Shown here: in pieces, positions 56,179-64,000 of the stretch
Layout of the letters: every line of letters begins with the position of its first letter
Numbering within the stretch: the first letter of the stretch is position 1
NCBI GenBank assembly: GCA_021774435.1
Contig: JAJFJB010000106.1
Span: 1 to 64,000 of the forward strand
Origin: Alphaproteobacteria bacterium
GTDB lineage: Bacteria > Pseudomonadota > Alphaproteobacteria > UBA8366 > GCA-2717185
Length of the DNA stretch: 64,000 nucleotides
Reading direction: 5' to 3'
The notes under the pieces: generated by a model
The model's database searches: none
Told to the model about the DNA's origin: nothing
Seen by the model: the letters and a program-made list of their open reading frames with translations, nothing else
Made by a program: the position numbers and the translations under genes

Positions 56179-59100
56179 TCAAGCCGGCTTTTCGAGAAGT
56201 TTTTGAATGGTGTTGATAAGCTGATCCGATTCAATCGGCTTGATCAAGACCTCGACATTCTCGATATTAAGAGCGCCGAATGACGGAGACGTGTCTCCGG
56301 TCACGAGAATCGCGGGAACCGATCTGCCGGCACGTTTTCTCACGGCTTGCACGATGTCGATGCCGGACTCGTCGTACTTTAAATGAAAATCCGTCACGAT
56401 GATGTCCGGCGATTCCGCGAGGTCTTCTACCTTCGCATAAGCCTCCGGCGGAGAGGTGGCTGGAACCACTTCATATCCTTCGACCTCAAGTAGGATTTGT
56501 GATGCTTCGAGCACCGAGACTTCATCGTCGATCAATAGTACGATTTCGGTTCTGGTCGTGGAAGGTTCAGCGACGACAGCGGGCGAAGTGGACCCTGCTG
56601 GGATCGCTTTACCGACGGGCAACGTGAACGAAAACGTCGACCCTTTTCCAACTTCCGTTTCAACCTCGATCCCGGTGTCCAAAATTGCGGCGATACGCTG
56701 AACGATCGCGAGTCCCAAGCCAAGTCCAACATTGCGTTCTTGCGGGTCACGCTCGAGCTGATGGAACTCGGTAAATATGTTGTCCAGTTCATCTTTCGGG
56801 ATACCGATACCCGAATCCGTAACCACTAGCTTCAGACCGTCGGCGTCAGGCGTGCTACCGAGCCGAACGAAACCCTTTTCCGTATAACGAATTGCGTTGG
56901 CGACCAGGTTCTGTATGGCCTGCGAGACCAAATTTGCATCAGAATAAGCGACGGCATCGGTCGGTTCTATCTCTAGGTTCAACCCTTTTGCCCTTGCCTG
57001 TTCGCCGAACTCCGCCGAAACCGTGTCGAATATTTCCTGTAGGGGCACGCCAGTAAGGTGTGGCGCCACCGAACCCGATTCCAATTGGGTAATGTCGAGC
57101 AACGAGTTCAGCAAGTTCCGCATGCCGGCAAGGGCTTCTCTCTGCATCGCCAGCATTTTTTGAGCGTCTTCATCGGCAACCGTTTTGCGCAAACTTTCGT
57201 TCAACAAGTTCAGGGACTGCAATGGTTGCCGCAAATCATGACTGGCGGTCGCGAGGAACCGAGACTTCGTCTCGTTGGCCGTCTCGGCACTGCGGATCGC
57301 TTTGCGAAGGGCATCCTCGATCCGCACGCGCTCGGTAACATCGCGGACGGCGGCCGCAATGGTTTTGCCGTCGATGTCGTTGATCGGGCTCAAGCTGACT
57401 TCGATCGGAAACTCGGTACCGTCTTTTTTCAGCCCTGCCAGAAGCGCTCCTGCGCCCATCGTTCGGGGCGCCATATTGGCGTTATATTTGGCGCGGTGAG
57501 CGACATGGCGGCCGCGAAAGCGTTCCGGCATCAGTTGCTCGACCTTCATGCTGGAGAGCTCGCCCTTGCCGTACCCGAACAGGATTTCGGTTTGTGCATT
57601 GGTCTGGACAATTGTGCCGTCCAAATTGTGGATGATGATGGCGTCGGGAGCGGACTCCAGATAGGCGCGTGCCGTCCCTTCGCTTTGCTGTAAGGCGGCT
57701 GCGGTTTTCAGCAACTGCGTGACATCGCGCTCCGTCGTCGCGAATAGCGACGTTGATCCCGAATCATCGCGCAGCAACGTGGCGGCGACGAGAATGTCGA
57801 TAGCACGGCCATCCTTCGTGATGCGGTGGGTTTGGAACGCTTCGACAATTTTGCCTGAGGCAAGTTCTTCTGCGAATGCCAAGGCACTGGCACGATGAAG
57901 TTCCGGGACGATATCCCGGATGTTCATTGCGAGCGCTTCCCGCTCGGTCCAACCAAATATGCGCTCCGCACCTCGGTTCCAGGCAAGGATATTGCCATCG
58001 AAGTCCTGTACCGTGATGGCGTCGTTGGAATCTCGGACCACCGCGGCAAGCCGCTGGGCCTGGACTTCCGACCGTTTGCGTGTGGTGATATCGATGAAGG
58101 TGATCACGACGCCACCGATGCGGTTGTCGCCGGTCCGGTAGGGCAGTACGCGGCGAAGATAGTAGGCGTCGTCATCGGTGCTGACCTCACGCTCCACAGG
58201 CTTAAGGTCCTCGAGCACGTTGCGCGCGTCCGCAAGTAAATCGCCATCGCTGAATTTTTGCCGGATATCCGCCAGCGGGCGACCCTCGTCACTCGCGATG
58301 AGGTTCAACAACTTCTTGGTTTGCGGCGTGAAACGCCGGATTCTCATCTCGGTGTCGAGGAATAGGATCGCGATATTGGTATTGTTGAGCAGGTTTGCCA
58401 GATCGTCATTGGTCGCACTTAACTCGTCTACCTTGTCCTTGAGCTGGCTGTTGACCGTGGTCAGCTCTTCATTCATGGACTGCAGTTCTTCCTTCGACGT
58501 TTCCAGCTCCTCATTGGTGGACTGGAGCTCTTCATTCACCGACATCACTTCTTCATTGGCGGCCTGCAGCTCTTCGTTGGCGGATTCCTGCTCCTCGATA
58601 TTGGTCTGTAGTTCTTCGCGGGTAGATTTGAGTTCGTATTCGAGCTGTGTGATCAACGATTTTTCGGTTTCAGGTGTCGTCGCCGGCGATTGCGCCTCTT
58701 GCACACGGGACGGCTCCGGCCGATCCTCGAAGATGGTCAGGCGTAGACGCTCGGATGTGCCTGGCAATGTCACAGGTTTTATGGTGACTTGCACCGGGAT
58801 TAGCAATTTGTCGCGGTTGACATGCGCATCGGCGATCGTAACCGGTTCCGGGTTATCGGCCATCCCGCGCAACGCTGCTCGCAGCTTTGTCCGTAACGCT
58901 GGCCGGACCAGACTCAACAGATCTTGTGTTGGCGCGCCCGTCGGTTGATCCAAATAACGCCCCGTTGGGCCGTAAAAATAAAGCGCTTGATGTTTCTCGT
59001 TCACCAAGACCGCGGCAGGCGCGTAATCGGCAAGCAGATGCCGTTCTGTCACCTCACCCATCCGGACTTGATCGGTAAGCATCGCAGTCTTTTGATCGCC

Positions 59101-60618
59101 GACACGGATTGGCCGCGGCCGTGCCCTCCCAACCGGAAATTCAACCGGCAGGTGCCGGGCGACGCTTATATGTTTGAGGATGCGCCATTTTTTAACCACC
59201 GGCGCGAACAAATCTTCCTGCTGGCCGACCGTTTCGGAATGGCCGAGGAACAGGAAACCGCCTTCCCGGAGGGCAAAGTGAAACAGTGCGATAACCTTAC
59301 GCTGCACGTCCGCGTCAAGATAGATGAGCAGGTTGCGGCAGCTGATGAGGTCGAGTTTCGAAAACGGCGGATCGCTGATCAGATTCTGTTCTGCGAAGGT
59401 CACCGAATCGCGCAGGGGTTTCGTCACGCGATATACGCTGTTTTCCTTCTTGAAAAAACGCCGCAACCTACCGGCTGGAAGCGTTGCGGCGATATTCTCG
59501 GGATAGACGCCGGTTCGTCCGACGGTCAGTGCTTCCTCGTCGATATCGGTGGCGAATACTTGCAATGGGCAGTGTTTGTCCGCTGTTTCCAACTGCTCGG
59601 TCAGGAGCATGGCGATCGAATAGGCTTCCTCACCACTGCTGCAACCGGGCACCCATACCCGGACAGGCTCATCCGCGTTCTTTCGCGCCACGATCTTTGT
59701 GATGACCTCAGCGTTAAGTGCGTCGAAGGCGTCCGGGTCGCGAAAGAATGTAGTAACGCCGATTAGCAAATCCTTGACCAACTGCGTGGCTTCATCCGGA
59801 TTCTCCCGCAAATAGTCCAGATAGCCCGCCATCGTCTCGATACGATGCAGGCCCATTCGCCGCGCGACTCGGCGACCTATCGTGCCTTGCTTATAGACCC
59901 GGAAATCAAAGCCTTTGCGATTTCGCAGCAATGTCAGGATGTCACGAAGCTGGCTTTCCTCCTCAGCTTCACCAAGGACCGGAGCGGACCCGTTCGCCTG
60001 CTGCATATAAGGGTGCCGGAGGTACTCGATAAGAACTTCAGGCATGCTTTCGACGGGCCCGACATAGTCCACCAACCCGGTCGCAATGGCGCTGCGCGGC
60101 ATGCCGTCATATTGGGCGCTATCCGGTGATTGCGCCATGACAAGACCGCCATTGCCCTTGACCGCGCGCACGCCGAGGGTTCCGTCACTGCCGGTTCCCG
60201 AAATGATGAGGGCAATTGCCTTTTCCGCTTTCTCCTTCGCCAACGACCATAGGAATGTATCGATCGGCATGCGGATGCCGTGCAACAACACCGCTTCGCT
60301 CAAATGGAATATGTTGCCGCTCAGGGTCAGATAGGCATTTGGCGGGATGACGTAGACGTGGTTTGCCTCTGCCGTCATACCGTCACTTGCTTCGATCACG
60401 GGCATCGTGGTCGAGCGTCCCAGGATTTCAGCGATGAGACTCTCATGTTTGGGATCCAGATGCTGGATCAAAACGAAGGCCGCACCACTATCGGCCCGCA
60501 TCGTGCCGAGCAAAGATTTTAATGCTTCAAGGCTGCCGGCCGAAGCACCAATGCCGATTATGGGGGAGTCCTGTGTCACTATGTGCCCGACTCCGTGAAG
60601 CGTGAATGCTTCAGTCAT
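56179..60618 (-). CDS. CheB-CheR-coiled coil-PAS-histidine kinase-REC hybrid signalling protein
   Basis: CheB: IIGIGASAGSLEALKSLL; CheR: RVWVPGCSSGEEAYSIAMLL, LDLISCRNLLIYL; coiled coil (NEELQ repeats); HisKA FLATASHDLRQPLQSLN; C-terminal REC IVLLIDDEVSVLEAS...IIVTDFHLKYDESG. Confidence 0.95.
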   Translation of the reverse strand: MTEAFTLHGVGHIVTQDSPIIGIGASAGSLEALKSLLGTMRADSGAAFVLIQHLDPKHESLIAEILGRSTTMPVIEASDGMTAEANHVYVIPPNAYLTLSGNIFHLSEAVLLHGIRMPIDTFLWSLAKEKAEKAIALIISGTGSDGTLGVRAVKGNGGLVMAQSPDSAQYDGMPRSAIATGLVDYVGPVESMPEVLIEYLRHPYMQQANGSAPVLGEAEEESQLRDILTLLRNRKGFDFRVYKQGTIGRRVARRMGLHRIETMAGYLDYLRENPDEATQLVKDLLIGVTTFFRDPDAFDALNAEVITKIVARKNADEPVRVWVPGCSSGEEAYSIAMLLTEQLETADKHCPLQVFATDIDEEALTVGRTGVYPENIAATLPAGRLRRFFKKENSVYRVTKPLRDSVTFAEQNLISDPPFSKLDLISCRNLLIYLDADVQRKVIALFHFALREGGFLFLGHSETVGQQEDLFAPVVKKWRILKHISVARHLPVEFPVGRARPRPIRVGDQKTAMLTDQVRMGEVTERHLLADYAPAAVLVNEKHQALYFYGPTGRYLDQPTGAPTQDLLSLVRPALRTKLRAALRGMADNPEPVTIADAHVNRDKLLIPVQVTIKPVTLPGTSERLRLTIFEDRPEPSRVQEAQSPATTPETEKSLITQLEYELKSTREELQTNIEEQESANEELQAANEEVMSVNEELQSTNEELETSKEELQSMNEELTTVNSQLKDKVDELSATNDDLANLLNNTNIAILFLDTEMRIRRFTPQTKKLLNLIASDEGRPLADIRQKFSDGDLLADARNVLEDLKPVEREVSTDDDAYYLRRVLPYRTGDNRIGGVVITFIDITTRKRSEVQAQRLAAVVRDSNDAITVQDFDGNILAWNRGAERIFGWTEREALAMNIRDIVPELHRASALAFAEELASGKIVEAFQTHRITKDGRAIDILVAATLLRDDSGSTSLFATTERDVTQLLKTAAALQQSEGTARAYLESAPDAIIIHNLDGTIVQTNAQTEILFGYGKGELSSMKVEQLMPERFRGRHVAHRAKYNANMAPRTMGAGALLAGLKKDGTEFPIEVSLSPINDIDGKTIAAAVRDVTERVRIEDALRKAIRSAETANETKSRFLATASHDLRQPLQSLNLLNESLRKTVADEDAQKMLAMQREALAGMRNLLNSLLDITQLESGSVAPHLTGVPLQEIFDTVSAEFGEQARAKGLNLEIEPTDAVAYSDANLVSQAIQNLVANAIRYTEKGFVRLGSTPDADGLKLVVTDSGIGIPKDELDNIFTEFHQLERDPQERNVGLGLGLAIVQRIAAILDTGIEVETEVGKGSTFSFTLPVGKAIPAGSTSPAVVAEPSTTRTEIVLLIDDEVSVLEASQILLEVEGYEVVPATSPPEAYAKVEDLAESPDIIVTDFHLKYDESGIDIVQAVRKRAGRSVPAILVTGDTSPSFGALNIENVEVLIKPIESDQLINTIQKLLEKPA

Positions 60619-60748
60619 CTGCTTTGCAGAAGATCAACCAAACGTACCGTACTCAGGTGGGGCAACAATTCAATGCGCTACATCATTATTACGCGAGTAA
60701 AATTCCAACAATTGGAGTTGGCCGCTGGTCGAAAAGAAAATCAAATGG

Positions 60749-61960
60749 CTACTTCAACAGTTCGCGAAATCCAACATCCTCGTCGGCGAGTTCTGCTGCC
60801 GTCGGTGTCTTCCCTGCCGTCATGAGACGCTTTATGAACCGCATGTCGCGCGGCCGATTGAGACCAATGGCACCGACAATCGTCTCGCCGACGCGTTGAA
60901 ATAACAGTCCGTCCCGCGCCGAAATATCGCCACGCGTGACGACATTGTCCCACTCGTCCGGTGCTCCGCACATCTGCAAGTTGACGTCGAACTGATCCGA
61001 CCAAAACCAAGGCACTTCCGTGAAAGGCGTATTTGCCCCATTCATGTTCTGCGCGGCGGCGATGGCTTGATTCTGTGCATTTTGCCAGGACTCCAGCCGA
61101 ATGTGCCGCCCGGCGAAAGGGTTGGGATGCAGCGTGACATCGCCTGCGGCGTAGATGGCTGGATCGGAAGTGCGGCAATACTCGTCGACGACAATACCAT
61201 TATCCACATCCAACCCCGCTTCGGACGCCAAGGCCGTATCTGGCACAATACCAACGCCGACGACCACGCCATCCGCTTCGATCGTCTCGCCGCTTGCGGC
61301 GACGACGGTTTCAACCTTGCCGGCGCCTTCGATGCGTTCGATTCCCAAATTGAGGCGGATATCGACGCCATTTTGCCGATGTAGCTCGGAGAAAACGTTG
61401 CCAATCTCTTCAGGCAAGGCACGCCCCATAAGCCGGTCTGCTGCCTCAAGGACCACGACGGCGCAGTCACGAATTCTGGCGCTTGCGGCAATTTCGAGAC
61501 CGATAAACCCGCCACCGACCACGACGATGCGCGTGCCCGCCACCAGCATCTTGCCGATGGCCAAGCTTTCTTCGACGGTCCGCAAATAGTGAACGCCTGC
61601 GAGGTCACCGCCGCTAATATCTAAACGGCGCACGCCCCCGCCCATCGTGAGCAATAACTTGTCGTAAGCGACCGTCTGGCTGTCTCCTATGACAACCCGC
61701 TTTGCGTCGCGGTCGATGACAGTCGCCGGCGCGCCGAGATGCAGCGTGATGTTACGCTCTTCGTACCAGGCTTGGTCATGCATGAGCTCGAAGGGCGCGG
61801 CATCGTCGGCGAGCAACTCTTTCGACAAGGGAGGGCGTTCGTAAGGAAGGTGCGTCTCCGCTCCAATAAGATCGATGCGGCCCTCAAAACCGCTGGCGCG
61901 CAGGGCTTCGACCGCGCGACCGCCAGCCTGCCCCGCGCCGATGACGACAAAGGATTCCAT
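60749..61960 (-). CDS. FAD-dependent NAD(P)H-ferredoxin/rubredoxin reductase-like oxidoreductase
   Basis: SFVVIGAGQAGGRAVEALRASGFEGRIDLIGAETHLPYERPPLSKELL; TRIVVVGGGFIGLEIAASAR; IYAAGDVTLHPNPF. Confidence 0.93.
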   Translation of the reverse strand: MESFVVIGAGQAGGRAVEALRASGFEGRIDLIGAETHLPYERPPLSKELLADDAAPFELMHDQAWYEERNITLHLGAPATVIDRDAKRVVIGDSQTVAYDKLLLTMGGGVRRLDISGGDLAGVHYLRTVEESLAIGKMLVAGTRIVVVGGGFIGLEIAASARIRDCAVVVLEAADRLMGRALPEEIGNVFSELHRQNGVDIRLNLGIERIEGAGKVETVVAASGETIEADGVVVGVGIVPDTALASEAGLDVDNGIVVDEYCRTSDPAIYAAGDVTLHPNPFAGRHIRLESWQNAQNQAIAAAQNMNGANTPFTEVPWFWSDQFDVNLQMCGAPDEWDNVVTRGDISARDGLLFQRVGETIVGAIGLNRPRDMRFIKRLMTAGKTPTAAELADEDVGFRELLK

Positions 61961-62017
61961 GGTACTGAATATACGACGCATCCCCCGAAATAACAGCCCG
62001 GGTTCATTCGTAGTTTA

Positions 62018-62740
62018 TTACTTGCGACGCCCTTCAGCGGGGATTTTAGCCGGCTTTTCCGGTTTCTCCGGCCCCCAAACTTTACTGTAATAGGAATCGG
62101 CGAGCTGCAATGCGCCGACGGGATTGTGCGCCAACACTCTGTCCTTCGCGACTAGCGTCGTCGCCAACCCTTCGGAGTGCTTGAAGAACAGGCTGTCATG
62201 GCCGACGCACAGGCCGAGCACGACATTGAATTCGCAGCCGGCGCGGTTCAGTAATTCGGCCTGTGAAACAGGGTTGCACATCGACTCATGGCCGCCGGGG
62301 CGGATTTTCTCGATGTCGTCGAGATCGATGTTTTCTTTAGCAACACCGCCATGTTTGCAGGCCACCGAAGCGACTTCGAAACCGTGGCTCTCCAGAATGC
62401 CACTCAGGGTGTTGGCCATATCGACAAAGCTGATACAGGTGGCAATTCCGATCTTGCGGAATCCCATCTTTTTCGCGAACTCGCAAACTTCCTCAACCCG
62501 GGTCCAGCGGCAATAGCCTTCGCTTTCGACACGTGCCGATTCTTGCGCGACACGGCGGGTAAAGGGATCGGTGTAAAGCGAGTAGGCGCTATCGATGCCG
62601 TCCTGATCGACCTTCGACGGACAGAAACCGGGCCCTCGGGCTTCGGATTCGCCTTGCCGGCAGGCACGGACACTCGGCGGGCAATAAGCGCAACCCGGGT
62701 CATGATAGCGGGATTCGGCGGGCGGGTTATCGTTCGGCAT
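62018..62740 (-). CDS. DUF1847-like cysteine-rich protein
   Basis: DPGCAYCPPSVRACRQGESEARGPGFCPSKV; FRKIGIATCISFVDMANTLSGILESHGFEVASVACKHGG. Confidence 0.8.
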   Translation of the reverse strand: MPNDNPPAESRYHDPGCAYCPPSVRACRQGESEARGPGFCPSKVDQDGIDSAYSLYTDPFTRRVAQESARVESEGYCRWTRVEEVCEFAKKMGFRKIGIATCISFVDMANTLSGILESHGFEVASVACKHGGVAKENIDLDDIEKIRPGGHESMCNPVSQAELLNRAGCEFNVVLGLCVGHDSLFFKHSEGLATTLVAKDRVLAHNPVGALQLADSYYSKVWGPEKPEKPAKIPAEGRRK

Positions 62741-62910
62741 TTGGTGGACTCCAATCGCTAGGCGCAAGATCACTCGTCCAACGGTAAGGCTGCTTTCGTC
62801 GAGTGCAATGATCTGGATCAATTCTGGCAAACGCTCGACTCTTGCGGCGCGACGATGATAATCGGGCAACTTCGTTGGGGTCGATCGGATAGCGGCAGAA
62901 AGCGGAAGCA

Positions 62911-64000
62911 ATGTGTAAAGTACGAAACATTCTGTTCATCATGACGGATCAGCTTCGAGCCGATTATTTGTCCTGCGCCGGGCATCCTAGTCTCGATACG
63001 CCTCATATCGACGGGTTGGCTGCGCGCGGCGTCCGCTTTACCCGCGCCTATACGCAGTCGCCGATCTGCGGCCCCTCGCGAATGTCCTTCTATACAGGGC
63101 GGTATATGTTCAGCCATGGTTCGAACTGGAACAACGTGCCTCTGAAGCTCGGTGAGCTGACAATGGGAGACTATTTGCGGCCCCTGGGACTGCGAACCGT
63201 GCTCATTGGAAAAACCCACTTTATGGCCGATGTCGAGGAGATGAAGCGACTTGGCCTCGACCAGGCCTCACCCGATGGCATCCTGATGGGAGAGTGCGGG
63301 TTTGAACCGTACGAGCGCGATGACGGCTTGCATACGCAGGTCGGCTACGATCCGAACCTTAGTTACAATGTCTGGCTGCGGGAACGCGGGTACGAGAGCG
63401 ACAATCCCTGGCACGATTTTGCCAATTCTGCGGAGGGTCCGGACGGGGAAATCCTGTCTGGCTGGCATATGAGGAATTGTCATCTGCCGACGCGGGTCCG
63501 CGAGGAACACTCGGAAACAGCCTATATGACCGATCGTGCACTCGCCTTCATGGAAGAAGCTGGCGATAAGCCCTGGTGCGCGCATCTGAGCTATATCAAG
63601 CCGCATTGGCCCTATATGGCGCCGGCTCCTTATCACGCGATGTACGGATCAAACCATATTCTGCCGGCGGTACGGACCGAGGCGGAACGCGACGCGCCCC
63701 ATCCGGTTGTTGCTGCGTTCATGCGGCATGAGGAAAGCGAGAACTTCCAGCGTGAGGAAGTGCGGCAAAACGTGATTCCGGCATACATGGGGTTGGTGAA
63801 GCAGATCGACGATCATCTCGGGCGGCTTTTTGCGGCGATGGAAGATCAAGGCCGCATGGACGATACGATGATCGTCTTCACCAGTGATCATGGCGATTAT
63901 CTCGGCGATCATTGGCTGGGCGAGAAGGAACTTTTTCACGACGCGTCAACGCGCATTCCGATGATCGTTTACGATCCGGACGGCGCGGCGAATGCCACGC
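62911..64000 (+). CDS. Type I sulfatase/phosphonate monoester hydrolase-like enzyme (3' truncated by window)
   Basis: MCKVRNILFIMTDQLRADYLSCAGHPSLDTPHIDGLAARGVRFTRAYTQSPICGPSRMSFYTGRY; C-x-P-S-R formylglycine motif; frame open to window end; not in ORF track because no stop. Confidence 0.93.
   Translation, partial: MCKVRNILFIMTDQLRADYLSCAGHPSLDTPHIDGLAARGVRFTRAYTQSPICGPSRMSFYTGRYMFSHGSNWNNVPLKLGELTMGDYLRPLGLRTVLIGKTHFMADVEEMKRLGLDQASPDGILMGECGFEPYERDDGLHTQVGYDPNLSYNVWLRERGYESDNPWHDFANSAEGPDGEILSGWHMRNCHLPTRVREEHSETAYMTDRALAFMEEAGDKPWCAHLSYIKPHWPYMAPAPYHAMYGSNHILPAVRTEAERDAPHPVVAAFMRHEESENFQREEVRQNVIPAYMGLVKQIDDHLGRLFAAMEDQGRMDDTMIVFTSDHGDYLGDHWLGEKELFHDASTRIPMIVYDPDGAANAT

Noticed and set aside
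58400-58655. Repetitive nucleotide pattern (ttcttcattggcggcctgcagctcttc...) as tandem repeat or CRISPR
   Set aside because: Encodes the NEELQ heptad coiled coil of the hybrid kinase; unit lengths and sequences vary with codons, no spacers.
1-64000. Prophage, integron, transposon or defence island
   Set aside because: No integrase, transposase, phage structural, restriction or toxin-antitoxin signatures seen; gene content is metabolic and regulatory.

Overview
64-kb window of a GC-rich, alphaproteobacterial-looking genome (taxonomy is an inference). It is dense with catabolic and accessory genes: class I fumarase, class III CoA-transferases, four luciferase-like monooxygenases (LLMs), SDRs, GSTs, a BisC-type molybdoenzyme operon, a Rieske oxygenase, a TctABC-type transporter and several sensor kinases. 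No rRNA, tRNA, CRISPR array or transposase was recognised. The strongest unusual signals are: (1) a likely selenoprotein at 36286-37407, a two-domain AhpD/CMD-like protein whose second C-x-x-C-x3-H motif is encoded as C-L-Y-(TGA)-T-T-A-H, with the frame open through TGA for 127 more codons and SECIS-like hairpins just downstream; (2) a linalool dehydratase/isomerase-like protein (4596-5645) that keeps the C-x8-C catalytic pair, driven from a promoter embedded in a perfect 28-bp-arm palindrome and followed by a TetR gene; (3) two tandem paralogous small proteins of unknown function (23358-23800); (4) a class III CoA-transferase whose halves appear in permuted order (3057-4481), versus a full tandem fusion at 46396-49047; (5) a cysteine-free maleate isomerase/Asp-Glu racemase homologue; (6) a run of hairpins upstream of a PAS histidine kinase. 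All family calls come from reading motifs by eye; no database search was run.
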